DNA of 64,000 nt. Source: Listeria booriae. GTDB lineage: Bacteria > Bacillota > Bacilli > Lactobacillales > Listeriaceae. Shown one piece after another: positions 35,301 to 44,800 of the stretch (the first letter of the stretch is position 1; every line of letters begins with the position of its first letter). The stretch covers positions 124,001 to 188,000 of the forward strand of contig NZ_JNFA01000025.1 in NCBI RefSeq assembly GCF_000766865.1, in the 5' to 3' direction. The position numbers and the translations under genes were made by a program. The notes beneath the pieces were generated by a model. That model was not told where the DNA came from. It saw only the letters and a list, made by a program, of their open reading frames with translations, and did no database searches.

Positions 35301-36053
35301 TTATTCTTCGTGTTTTAAAATCGAGCGACCACTTAAAGGCTGTACTTTGCGGTTATTTCCATCATAGTACTTATTAAAAGTTTCGATTTGCTGCTGTGAT
35401 ACTTCTACTGGTGTTGCCATTACATACCATTCTACATTTTCAGTAAGCGGTGGGGTTGTCAATGAGCCGAGGTAGTGATAGTATGTCCGGTTGTTGGGTA
35501 ACATGCTTGCTACATCAACGCTTTCTGCTGAAGGACTTTCTTGCCCCTTTTTAATATGCTCTAAGATAGCTTGAAATCCTGGATTTGCTTTTCCTTCTTT
35601 AAAGAACACACCAATTACTGCCAAACGCCCTGCTTGTGATTGATTTACAAAATGAACCTCTAGCGGATAATATTCTCCATCTAGCGTATGTTCACTCTTA
35701 GCATGAAAATGAAATTGCTTTAATTCGAATTGGCGACCATTAATTTCAGCAATGCCCTCATCATTTACCTGTATACTGTGTCCATTATCGACCTGATTTA
35801 GCACTTTATCATTATAGTTTAAATCTAATTTCCCCGCATCTTTCATAGAGGTTGATTTTGTGGTATCGATATTAATTGGTGATTGAAATTTTCCTGATTC
35901 TACTTCCCAGTCAGCTTGTTTACCATAGTCCAAATGTTTCTCATGCTCACTCGAGGCTACTTTTTCTTCCTTTTTCGGTTCCGTATCGCCGCCACAACCG
36001 GATAAAACAATACCGAAAGCTAGCAAAGCTCCTGATAGTATTAATTTTTTCAT
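35301..36053 (-). CDS. Alpha-class carbonic anhydrase, lipoprotein
   Basis: 250 residues from the ATG at 36053, which has AAAGGAG 5 nt upstream; an upstream ATG lacks one. A lipoprotein signal ends in the lipobox LSGC (Cys about residue 19), so the enzyme is tethered outside the membrane. Zinc ligands are clear: QFHFHAKSEH gives two His and LEVHFV the third. SPINI and LTTPPLTENVEW carry the conserved substrate-pocket residues. It hydrates CO2 to bicarbonate at the cell surface. Lying between two Crp-like genes and driven by a TCTACA-class promoter, it probably belongs to their regulon. A surface CO2/bicarbonate role in capsule growth or niche sensing is speculative. Confidence 0.93.
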   Translation of the reverse strand: MKKLILSGALLAFGIVLSGCGGDTEPKKEEKVASSEHEKHLDYGKQADWEVESGKFQSPINIDTTKSTSMKDAGKLDLNYNDKVLNQVDNGHSIQVNDEGIAEINGRQFELKQFHFHAKSEHTLDGEYYPLEVHFVNQSQAGRLAVIGVFFKEGKANPGFQAILEHIKKGQESPSAESVDVASMLPNNRTYYHYLGSLTTPPLTENVEWYVMATPVEVSQQQIETFNKYYDGNNRKVQPLSGRSILKHEE

Positions 36054-36141
36054 AGTTACTCCTTTCTTTTTCATATTTTTATAAATAATGAATTTTTATA
36101 AAACAAAATATTTTATCAGCCATTAACCTCCCTATACAATA

Positions 36142-36223
36142 ATTATACATAATATAGACATCGAGGTATGTAGATAAAATCCAAACATATTTGGCTATTT
36201 ATATGAAAAGATGGCGCTTTCTT
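36142..36223 (-). promoter_or_regulatory. Promoter of the carbonic anhydrase gene, shared TCTACA class
   Basis: In the 321-nt gap 36054-36374. On the minus strand a cre-like box AAGAAAGCGCCATCT (36209-36223, two mismatches) is followed after 34 nt by TCTACA (36169-36174) in TTTTATCTACATAC. After 21 nt comes a perfect TATAAT (36142-36147). Start near 36136. Confidence 0.65.
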
Positions 36224-36305
36224 AGTTGTTTTTTGTTAATTAGTGCATACTCCTCTTTATGTATTATTATACAAAAAATAAAAATACTAATTTTCCACTT
36301 TGCTC

Positions 36306-36332
36306 AAAAAAACCGCTAAGTTCTCTTAGCGG
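36306..36332 (-). terminator. Terminator of the second Crp-like gene
   Basis: Perfect 8-bp stem CCGCTAAG/CTTAGCGG (36313-36320 with 36325-36332), four-base loop and seven T on the minus strand. Confidence 0.88.
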
Positions 36333-36374
36333 GCTCGTCATACACTGGCATACTATTTTATTGGCTTTGGCATT

Positions 36375-37097
36375 TCAATTTGCTTCTTGTAAATCTACTT
36401 CTCCAAAGGTATTGTTGCGACATGTTTCAGGGTTAAGATTCGATAGTTTGCCGAGCCTCACGTAATCGATTACTTCAAATTCATGTTCTCTGGTTATTAT
36501 TTTCTCCTTTTCCAAAAAATTCAATATTGATTGAATATGATGGATTGGAACTTTTAGTGCAGAGGAGATTATTTCTTCTGAAAATGTAAATGGCAACGTC
36601 ACATGGTTATCTTTGATAGGTACAGAAGCAAACATGATAAATTCTAATACGATATCTGCCAGACGTTGTTTCAACGGCGACTTCTTTTCACGAAAATTAT
36701 GGGCCGTCATTATTTGGTGTAATGTTACGTTTTCAAGTACTTTATGAAATAAAGCGGGGTTGGCGTACATATGATCTAAGAAAAACTCTCTATCTACCAT
36801 CAACGCTTCACCATCTGATGCTGCAACAATTCGGTATTTAATGTTCGTACTAAAAAGTCGATTTTTTATTAGGTTCTCTATGCCACCGAATTCATCAATA
36901 GAAATGAAAGTATCAAATTCCCAACGCCGTTTTCGATAAATTTCAATTCTAGCGACCCCTTGTCTCATTAGTAAAAAATGATTATTCTTTGACCAATCGT
37001 ACTGATAAATTATCTCATCCTCACTAAAATGAATTGTTTCTGTATATTCCTGTGCTAATCCTTGGGAAGTTGTTAAAAAGTCGTACACCTCTAACAT
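36375..37097 (-). CDS. Crp/Fnr-superfamily (PrfA-like) transcriptional regulator, second copy
   Basis: 240 residues, a paralogue of the protein at 34542-35246. The beta-roll is DEIIYQYDWSKNNHFLLMRQGVARIEIYRKRRWEFDTF, the shared hinge is HNFREKKSPLKQRLADIVLEF, and a winged-helix region follows (IISSALKVPIHHIQSILNFLEKEKII). AGGAG lies 8 nt before the ATG at 37097; an upstream GTG is unlikely. Its own promoter does not show the TCTACA class signature clearly. Together with the first copy it brackets the carbonic anhydrase gene, suggesting local duplication and possibly different effectors or opposing roles. Confidence 0.85.
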   Translation of the reverse strand: MLEVYDFLTTSQGLAQEYTETIHFSEDEIIYQYDWSKNNHFLLMRQGVARIEIYRKRRWEFDTFISIDEFGGIENLIKNRLFSTNIKYRIVAASDGEALMVDREFFLDHMYANPALFHKVLENVTLHQIMTAHNFREKKSPLKQRLADIVLEFIMFASVPIKDNHVTLPFTFSEEIISSALKVPIHHIQSILNFLEKEKIITREHEFEVIDYVRLGKLSNLNPETCRNNTFGEVDLQEAN

Positions 37098-37418
37098 AAT
37101 TTTCACTCCTCTTATTAGAACCCCACTCTATCACTTCTCTATTTCACTTTAAACAAGCATTTATTACTTGTATTAGTATACACTTTCTACTTGATACGAA
37201 CATGTGAATAATATTACAAAATCAATAAAGGACCTTACATTTTTGTAAGGTCTGGCGATATCAAGACTGGAGAATAGCCTTTTCTTATGTTACTAACTTG
37301 CACTATCTATCTCCTAGAATGTCACGCTAATTAAACATAAATAAACGACTTGCTAATGTATTTTTTATCAAAACACATAGTAAGTCGTTTATTAATAGGT
37401 TGAAAGAATGTATAAGTA
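37098..37418. other. 321-nt gap between the second Crp-like gene and the Ig-repeat gene
   Basis: It contains the upstream region of the second Crp-like gene (TATACT on the minus strand near 37170), a perfect 9-bp hairpin GACCTTACA/TGTAAGGTC (37231-37252) of unknown role and the terminator listed next. No gene is visible. Confidence 0.5.
37340..37393 (-). terminator. Long hairpin downstream of the Ig-repeat gene
   Basis: Perfect 12-bp stem AATAAACGACTT/AAGTCGTTTATT (37340-37351 with 37382-37393), extended inward by CTAATGT/ACATAG with a bulge. It lies 26 nt past the stop; the T tract is interrupted. Confidence 0.65.
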
Positions 37419-40409
37419 TTATTTAGCCTGTATAATACCTACTGTTCCATCACTCACCGATCCATTTTCGCCGAAAGCCTTGACCGTAAAGCTATCTCCT
37501 ACTACTTGAAGTGCTTCAATGCCATTCACATAAATCTTAAATGTCCCATCTTCATTCACTTGTCCATTTTTTAATATTACTCCTGCCTTGTCAAAAATAC
37601 ATATTCTCTTCACTTCTTTACTCACAGTCCCTGTAACATAACTCTGACTTACTCGATACGGATTAACAACTGGTGGTTCCAGACCTTTTACTACTCCAAT
37701 CACGGGCTCACTTGCTACATTGTTTCCATCCAAAGCGCTAATTTCAAATGTTGCGCCCACTTGTTTTAATTCTGCTCTGTCATTTACATAAATACTATAG
37801 CTTCCATCCGATGAAACGGCAGCTACACGGATAGCTACACCATTTACACTCAAGCGCACTCTAGTAGCTCCTGTGGATGCTGTCCCTTTGACATATGCTG
37901 AGTTTAAATAGAAGTCATTAACAGTTGGTGCTACAAGACCATGCGCTTCAACCGTTCCTTGAACTGGGCTGCTAATTGCACCACTTGCATTGAAAGCTCT
38001 AACTGTAAAACTCTCTCCTGCAACGCGGAAAGATTCTTTATCTTCTACGTAAATCTTAAACGTACGATCGGCATTAATTTGACCATATCGCAATATTTTC
38101 CCAGATTTGTCGTATACTGCAATTCTTGTAACTCCTTCGGCTACTAATCCAGTAACATGTGCTTGACCTACTTGATAGCGGTTAAGGGTTGGTTCTAGAA
38201 CAGACTTCACTTCGCTAGTTGCAATTTCGCTAACTAAGTTATTACTATCTCGCGCCACAATGCTGAATGTCGCTCCTTCTTTTTGGAGTGCAGCTACGTC
38301 ATTTCCGTAAATGCTATATGAGCCGTTCGCTGCTACATTCACAGATCTAATTTCTTTGTTGTCTACAATTAAAGCAATTTTTACCGCTTCAGCTGGAGCT
38401 GTTCCTCGGATGTAGGCGTTACCTATGAAATAATCATTAATGATTGGAGCCGCCAAGCCTTTGATAATTGTTACCTCCACTGCTTCACTCTCGTCACTTG
38501 CTTTTGATTGTGTAATCGAGAGCTTGCTGCCTTCTGCTTGTTTTGGAATAGTTATTTCAAACTCCCCGCTGTCGCTTGTTGTTGCTGTACCAATCTCTGT
38601 CCCGTTATTCTTCACGCTAATTGTCGACCCAGCGACTCCTTTACCTGTCACTTTTGTACTGTGTGAAGATAGTTTGTTAATTTCTGTTACTTTTTCAATC
38701 CCTTTAACTACTGTTGCTTCTACGGGTGCACTTTCATTTTCTGTATTTTGTTGGGTTAACGTTAGCTTTGTTCCTTCCGCTTGTTTCGTGATAGTCGCTA
38801 TGAAGTCACCACTAGCGTCTACTTGGCCTGTACCAATTTCTGTTCCATTTACTTTGATGCTGATAGTTGCGCCTGCACTGCCTTTTCCAGTTACTTTTGT
38901 GCTGTTAGTTGTAACTGTGCCAATGTCGCTTAATTTATCTAATCCTTTGACAGCGGTAAACTCTGTAGAGACACTGCTCAAACCATTTTTAGATTGTGTA
39001 ATGAGTAATTGTTGCGCATCTAGTGCTTGTTCAATAGTCAGTTCAAATTTGCCATCCTTATCTACAGTTGTTGTAGCTAAATCTTGTACTCTATTTATTG
39101 TTGTTTTTAAGTTGATACTAATTGTTGCGCTTGGGCTTCCTTTACCAGTAATTTTGGTTTTTCCATCGGCAACTATAGCTCGAATATCAGTTGGATTTCC
39201 TAAATTAATAGCGTATCTAATACTATCTTTATATTGATTGAATGCAAGTGATGCTCGAACTTGAACTGCATTTCCTGCTACTAAAGCTGGAACCGTTGCA
39301 GACCACTGCCCTGTTAATGCATCTGCTTTTGTTGTAGCAGCGATGTTTGCTCCACCTGTCCATACTGTAATATCTGCTCCTGGATATGCGGTTCCAGCAA
39401 CTGTAGTCATTCCATCTGCTAATTCTGATGTTACTTCTGGCGCTTCTTGTCCTACTGTTACGCTTTCTGGTTCACTGACATCCACAACTCCAATATTTTC
39501 TTCTTGAGTTACTAATAATCTAGTACCTAATGCTTGTTTTGGAATAGTAACTTCATATTGTCCATTTTCGTCTGCTGTAGCTGTTCCTAGTTCATTTCGA
39601 TTTCGGTCTTTCACACGGATTTGTGCACCTGCTTTTCCATATCCAGTGATTTTTGTATCGTTGTTTGATACCGCGTTGACTACTGGACTGTCGATTCCCT
39701 GTATAACAGATAGAAAGACCCAAGTAGATGAGAGTGTGTTCCCAGCGCGAACCACTGATTGCCTAACAGAAATGCTACTTCTCCTTGGTAGTTGATTTAT
39801 TGTTGCTTCGTAATGTCCTGTGGCATCTGCTATAACCTTTTCAGAGAAATACTGGCCTCCAGCACCATAGTACGCTACTTCCACAGTTGCTCCTGGAATG
39901 GCACCTTCTCCATACACTTTCGTACTGTTCGATGTTACAGGCTTTACTTTGGTTACATCAATGAGTGGTATATTTATCACAATATTCTGTGATTCGTATT
40001 GTGAGCCATTTAGTTGGAAAGAAATTCTTAAAGCATCTGATATTTCTAACTCCGTAACGTCTATTGTCCAATTTCCCTCACTATCGGCTGTAGCTGAATG
40101 CGTTTCTGCAACTGTTCCTGCATGAAATCTATAGTGCGTTATTGATATAGTCGCTCCTGGTTGAGCTGTCCCCCAGACGCGTGTACTCTTGTAATTAAGA
40201 CCCTGTGTGTTGGCTGCTGCTTTGGGCTGAATTTCAGCCAAACTAGAAGCTTCTTCGCCTCCAATCAAATTTGGTGTTACAGGTACACTGCTCGCAATTT
40301 CAGCTGCAGCTACTTTTTTGTTTCCTGAAAATTCCGTAAAATCTCCTTCGGATATAACAGCTAATCCTGCGGCTAATGATAATGCTGCGATTTGTTTTCT
40401 TTTTTTCAT
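37419..40409 (-). CDS. Secreted protein with tandem bacterial Ig-like repeats
   Basis: 996 residues. A signal peptide occupies about residues 1-37. Seven Ig-like modules of the type GxAGATISIKVNGTEIGTGxVDxxGxFxATI cover about residues 65-640. Four C-terminal modules of about 85 residues follow in an A-B-A-B order; A begins APTVNDFYLNSAYVKG and B begins EPPVVNPYRVSQSYVTG, so a two-module unit was duplicated. No LPXTG, GW, LysM or SLH anchor is visible, and it ends shortly after the last module. Likely an extended adhesin or matrix protein held by non-covalent contact, perhaps with the exopolysaccharide. AAAGGAG precedes the ATG. Its TCTACA-class promoter links it to the exopolysaccharide operon. 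Confidence 0.87.
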   Translation of the reverse strand: MKKRKQIAALSLAAGLAVISEGDFTEFSGNKKVAAAEIASSVPVTPNLIGGEEASSLAEIQPKAAANTQGLNYKSTRVWGTAQPGATISITHYRFHAGTVAETHSATADSEGNWTIDVTELEISDALRISFQLNGSQYESQNIVINIPLIDVTKVKPVTSNSTKVYGEGAIPGATVEVAYYGAGGQYFSEKVIADATGHYEATINQLPRRSSISVRQSVVRAGNTLSSTWVFLSVIQGIDSPVVNAVSNNDTKITGYGKAGAQIRVKDRNRNELGTATADENGQYEVTIPKQALGTRLLVTQEENIGVVDVSEPESVTVGQEAPEVTSELADGMTTVAGTAYPGADITVWTGGANIAATTKADALTGQWSATVPALVAGNAVQVRASLAFNQYKDSIRYAINLGNPTDIRAIVADGKTKITGKGSPSATISINLKTTINRVQDLATTTVDKDGKFELTIEQALDAQQLLITQSKNGLSSVSTEFTAVKGLDKLSDIGTVTTNSTKVTGKGSAGATISIKVNGTEIGTGQVDASGDFIATITKQAEGTKLTLTQQNTENESAPVEATVVKGIEKVTEINKLSSHSTKVTGKGVAGSTISVKNNGTEIGTATTSDSGEFEITIPKQAEGSKLSITQSKASDESEAVEVTIIKGLAAPIINDYFIGNAYIRGTAPAEAVKIALIVDNKEIRSVNVAANGSYSIYGNDVAALQKEGATFSIVARDSNNLVSEIATSEVKSVLEPTLNRYQVGQAHVTGLVAEGVTRIAVYDKSGKILRYGQINADRTFKIYVEDKESFRVAGESFTVRAFNASGAISSPVQGTVEAHGLVAPTVNDFYLNSAYVKGTASTGATRVRLSVNGVAIRVAAVSSDGSYSIYVNDRAELKQVGATFEISALDGNNVASEPVIGVVKGLEPPVVNPYRVSQSYVTGTVSKEVKRICIFDKAGVILKNGQVNEDGTFKIYVNGIEALQVVGDSFTVKAFGENGSVSDGTVGIIQAK

Positions 40410-40598
40410 AACTTAATTCTCCTTTGAATGAATTTTTTTATTTTGATTAGACAATTCGAGTGACATTTCTGATTATCTACTGTGTTTTCCAGTTTATTTA
40501 CTACCAATCCCTTTCTTTAAGAATACAACTTATCCCTATACTTTACTTAACCAGAATTATTTCTCTTCTGTATTTCATTTCTAGTTGCTTACATCCTA

Positions 40599-40680
40599 AT
40601 TATACGTAAGATTGTGGCATTAGTATGTAGATAAATTTAATACATTCTTTTTTTTAATCCGCCTAAGAGAACGCTTACAT
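40599..40680 (-). promoter_or_regulatory. Promoter of the Ig-repeat gene, shared TCTACA class
   Basis: In the 371-nt gap 40410-40780. Minus strand: cre-like box ATGTAAGCGTTCTCT (40666-40680, one mismatch), 34 nt, TCTACA (40626-40631) in TTTATCTACATAC, 21 nt, perfect TATAAT (40599-40604). It is almost superimposable on the carbonic anhydrase promoter. The leader is about 180 nt. Confidence 0.65.
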
Positions 40681-40727
40681 TGATTTTTTTATTTTTATAG
40701 GCTAGTGGCTGTACATGAAAACTTCTT

Positions 40728-40770
40728 TCGCTCAGAGTTAAGTGTGTAATGATTTCTGGGCGAAAGCAAT
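40728..40770. terminator. Terminator-like hairpin after the AraC-family gene
   Basis: CTTTCGCTCAGAG pairs with TTCTGGGCGAAAG (one G-U) across a short loop, followed by TTTTT on the plus strand and AAGTTTTC on the minus strand. It is the only candidate terminator for the AraC gene. Confidence 0.55.
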
Positions 40771-40780
40771 TTTTCCCTTA

Positions 40781-41665
40781 TTATTTCGACTCCTGCTTGA
40801 AAGTCTCTTCTTCCATCTGAGCTCGGTAAACTTTTGGTGAGAGGCCTGTGTATTTCTTGAATAGTCTTGAAAAATAATACGCGTCTTCATAGCCGACTTT
40901 TTTGGCGATTTCGTAGATTTTTAGGTCGGTCATTTTCATGTATTTGCATGCTTGGTCGATTTTTAGGTGGATAAGGAATTCGATGGGTGATTGTTGGGTG
41001 TATTTTTTGAAAATGGTGCTTAGGTAGCTTTGGGATATTTTTAAGTGGTGCGCGAGTTGTTTTAGTGTGAGTTCTTGGTTGATGTTTTCGTTCATGTAGC
41101 GGATGCATTTGGATAAGTATTGATTTTGTTTGTCGAAGGAAACTTTGTCTTCTAATAAGTAGGTTTCGGCGAGAATGAGGGATAGGAGTTTGGAAATGAC
41201 GATGAAATGGTGTTGGCTGAATTCTTTTTCTGAGATTTGGAGTAGGTTGATGAAATGGGTTTGGAGTAAATGCTTTTTTTCTGGGGAGGAAATGGTGATT
41301 TTGTCGTCGCCAAATAAATCCATCATGTCGCTTACAAAATGAATCCAGATGATGGACCATGGGTTTTCGGATAAGGCGTAGTATCGGTGCGGTGTTTTGG
41401 CGGGAATGCAAAAAATTTCGCCGGCGTTTAGTTGGATAATTTTATTGTGTAGTAGTTCGATGACGCCGCTTCCTTCCATACAATAGATAAAAATATTTTC
41501 ATCGATGCCTTCCATTCGTTCGCGATAGTGGTATTTGGCGGATGGGTATAGGCCTAGTTCGGTTATGTAGGTGCCGTTGATCAGTGGGTGTTTGGTGTAA
41601 TCGATTTCATTTTTGATTGGTAGGGCAATGTATTTCTCGTCTTTGAAGCCATCTTTTTTCTTCAT
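40781..41665 (-). CDS. AraC-family transcriptional regulator with cupin sensor domain
   Basis: 294 residues. The N-terminal sugar-binding cupin (YCMEGSGVIELL ... IFCIPAKTPHRYYA) is followed by two C-terminal HTH motifs (LTLKQLAHHLKISQSYLSTIFKKY and IYEIAKKVGYEDAYYFSRLFKKYTGLSPKVYR). It resembles MsmR/RafR/MelR-type activators and is divergent from the alpha-galactoside operon, so it is the probable galactoside-responsive activator. GAGGCG precedes the ATG. The coding strand is unusually rich in A and C, because the plus strand of this whole block is keto-rich, which also leaves long stop-free alternative frames here. Confidence 0.9.
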   Translation of the reverse strand: MKKKDGFKDEKYIALPIKNEIDYTKHPLINGTYITELGLYPSAKYHYRERMEGIDENIFIYCMEGSGVIELLHNKIIQLNAGEIFCIPAKTPHRYYALSENPWSIIWIHFVSDMMDLFGDDKITISSPEKKHLLQTHFINLLQISEKEFSQHHFIVISKLLSLILAETYLLEDKVSFDKQNQYLSKCIRYMNENINQELTLKQLAHHLKISQSYLSTIFKKYTQQSPIEFLIHLKIDQACKYMKMTDLKIYEIAKKVGYEDAYYFSRLFKKYTGLSPKVYRAQMEEETFKQESK

Positions 41666-41800
41666 TTGGCACGCCTCGCTTTCTTTTTTATTATATCAAA
41701 TAAAGTAAAATAGTCCATCAATGACATAATTTTCGCTATGTTTAATCGCCTGGATTCGCTGTATTCTTGAATTATTACATGTGGATTGGAGTGTTGAATA

Positions 41801-44800
41801 ATGAAAACAGTGCGTGTCTGGGAAGAGGAAATTGTGATCCCAACGTATGAGGCTTTGGCGCCTGATAAGAACCCGCTCTTTTTTGAAAAACGGGTGTATC
41901 AAGGAAGTAGCGGCAAGGTGTATCCGCTTCCTGTGACGGAGAAAATTGCGGATGATAAGGTGGACAAGACGTATAAGGCGGTTTATTTGGAAAATGAATA
42001 TTTGAAAGTGATGCTTTTACCGGAGCTTGGTGGACGGATTCAGCGGGCGACGGATAAGACGAATAATTATGATTTTGTCTATTATAATCATGTGATTAAG
42101 CCTGCGCTTGTTGGGCTCGCGGGGCCTTGGATTTCTGGGGGCATTGAGTTTAACTGGCCGCAACATCATCGTCCTAGTACGTTTATGCCGGTGGAGTACA
42201 CGATTGTTGCGAATGAGGACGGGAGTAAGACGGTTTGGACGAGCGAGATTGATCAGATGTATGGCTCGAGGGGGTCGGCTGGTTTTACGCTTTATCCGGA
42301 CAAGGCCTATATTGAAATCACGGGGAAAGTGTATAATCGGACGGATATTCCGCAGACGTTTCTTTGGTGGGCGAATCCGGCGGTGCCTGTGAATGATCAC
42401 ACGATATCGGTTTTTCCGCCGGATGTGCATGCTGTGATGGATCACGGGAAGCGGGCGGTTTCTAGTTTTCCGATTGCGACGGGGACGTATTATAAGTTTG
42501 ATTATTCGGAAGGTGTGGATATTTCGATGTATAAGAATATCCAAGTTCCGACGTCGTACATGGCGCATCACTCGGATTATGATTTTATCGGGAATTATGA
42601 TGAGCAAAAGCAAGCGGGACTCCTACATATCGCGGATCATCATGTGTCACCTGGTAAGAAGCAGTGGACTTGGGGGAACGGCGATTTTGGACGGGCTTGG
42701 GATCGGAATTTGACGGATGATGACGGGCCTTATATTGAATTGATGACGGGAGTTTTCACGGATAATCAGCCGGACTTTACTTGGTTAAAACCGTATGAGG
42801 AGAAGACTTTTCAGCAGTATTTCATGCCTTATAAAGGCGTTGGTCGGGTTAAAAATGCGACGGTGGATGCTTCGGTGAATTTGGAGAGTGACGGGAAATC
42901 AACGACGCTTACGATTTATGCTTCTGCGGTTTTTATAGGGGCCCAAATTACGTTAACTGCGGGTCAAAAAACGATTTTTGCGGATAGTGTAGACCTTTCG
43001 CCTGATTTGTTTTATCATAAGGTTCTGGACGTTGCGGGCGATGATTTGACTGTCCGTGTTTGTGATGCGAATGGGCAGTTGTTGGTGAATTATGCGCTGA
43101 AGGAAGAGGAATTGCAGCCATTGCCGGAGCCTGCGGAAGCGCTTGTGTCACCTACTGACATGAAGACGACGGAGGAATTGTTCTTGGCAGCGCTGCACAT
43201 TGAGCAATATCGCCATGCGACGCTTGATGCGGAACAATATTATTTGGAAGGTTTAAGACGTGATGCGAAGGATATTCGGTTGAACAATGGGTACGGGATG
43301 TTCTTGTATCGTCGTGGTTTGTTTGCGCAAGCTAGAGATTATTTCCAGAACGCAGTGGACACGCTGACTTGGAAAAGTCCGAATCCTTATTACGGCGAAC
43401 CGCTTTTCAATCTTGGTTTGGCTTATGTGAAGCTCGGTGATGATGAGAAGGCGTATGATGCGTTTTATAAGGCGACTTGGAATGATGATACGCAAGCCGC
43501 GGCGTTTTATCAGTTGGCTTGTATTGCGAGTCGTAGAGCGGATTGGGATGGTGCGTTGGCTTTTGTTCAACGGGCGATTGTGAAGAATCAGCATCATTTG
43601 AAGGCGCGCGTGCTTGAGGTTTATATTTCGAGACGGATGAATTTGGCTGTGACTCCACTTGTAGCGGCTAACTTGGGCATTGATGCGCTTGATTTAGGGA
43701 GTTTGTTTGAAGCGGCAAAATTGGATGTAGCGGCAAAACCTGCTTGGCAATCGGCAATGCGTGATTCCTTGAATAATTATTTGGAGTTGGCGCTTGATTA
43801 TGCGTCGTTTGGAGATCGGCAGTCAGCGATGGAAATTTTGCAAGAATGTCCTGTTGCGAGTCCTTTGAAATATTATTACTTGGCTTATATGGCGCCAAAA
43901 CATGCGGATCAGTTAGCTTGGATTGAGGAGGCGGAGAAGGCTTCGCCAGACTATTGCTTCCCGAATAAATTGGATGAAATTTTGATTTTGCAACGAGTTA
44001 TTGCGCTTTGTCCTGATGCGAGTTTTGCGAAATATTATCTTGGTAATTTATATTATGACAAGCGACAATATGTGGATGCGGTGGCGCTTTGGGAAAGTAG
44101 TGCGACGCTTAATCCAGATTTCCCAACGGTTCATCGGAACTTGGCGTTTGCTTATTATAATAAACAGCATGACGCGATGAAGGCGCTTCAAAGTATTGAG
44201 AAAGCTTGTGCGCTTGACCCTGATGATGGGCGACTGCTCTTAGAACGCGATCAGCTGGCAGCAAGTCAGAGCACGTCGGTTTCGGATCGGTTGACGGCAT
44301 TGCAAGATAATATGGTGACTACAAAAACACGTGACGATTTATTTATTACGTATATTTCGCTTCTGAATACGCGTGGTGACTATGAAATAGCGCTTGATCT
44401 ATTGCTAAATCGGAAGTTTCACCCGTGGGAAGGCGGCGAAGGTAAGGTTAGCGGACAGTATTTGTATGCGTTAATTGAACTTGCAAAACAAAAAATTGAC
44501 TCGGCACCGCAAGAGGCCGTTGCATTGTTAGAACGGACTTTTGCGTATCCCGATAACTTGGGTGAAGGAAAATTGGCGAATGTTCGCGATACGATTAGCT
44601 ATTATTATTTAGCGCAAGCATATGCAAAACTTGGGCAGGAAGAACAAGCCGCCTCCTCGTTCTTGCAAGCAACGCAAGGAAAGTTCGAACCTGAAAGTGT
44701 GTTGTATTATAATGATCAGCCAGCGGATACGATTTTGTATCAAGGTTGGGCTCATGGGGCGTTAGGTAATGCAGCGGCGGCGAAGTCTTGTTTCCATAAG

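Noticed and set aside
38440-39237. 265-codon plus-strand frame opposite the Ig-repeat gene
   Set aside because: Hydrophobic Val/Ser/Pro-rich antisense of Thr/Asn-rich repeats; no ribosome site. The Ig-repeat reading has signal peptide and domains.
37419-40409. Repeats in the Ig-repeat gene as a possible CRISPR array
   Set aside because: Repeats are diverged, in frame and encode Ig-like modules; no short identical repeats with unique spacers exist anywhere in the window.
40887-41411. 174-codon minus-strand frame overlapping the AraC-family gene
   Set aside because: Pro/His/Arg/Lys-rich low-quality product. It is an alternative frame of a strand poor in T and G, where stops are rare; the AraC frame has clear domains.
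42017-42613. 198-codon minus-strand frame opposite the DUF5107-TPR gene
   Set aside because: Arg/Ile-rich product with no family features; a result of the keto-rich plus strand.
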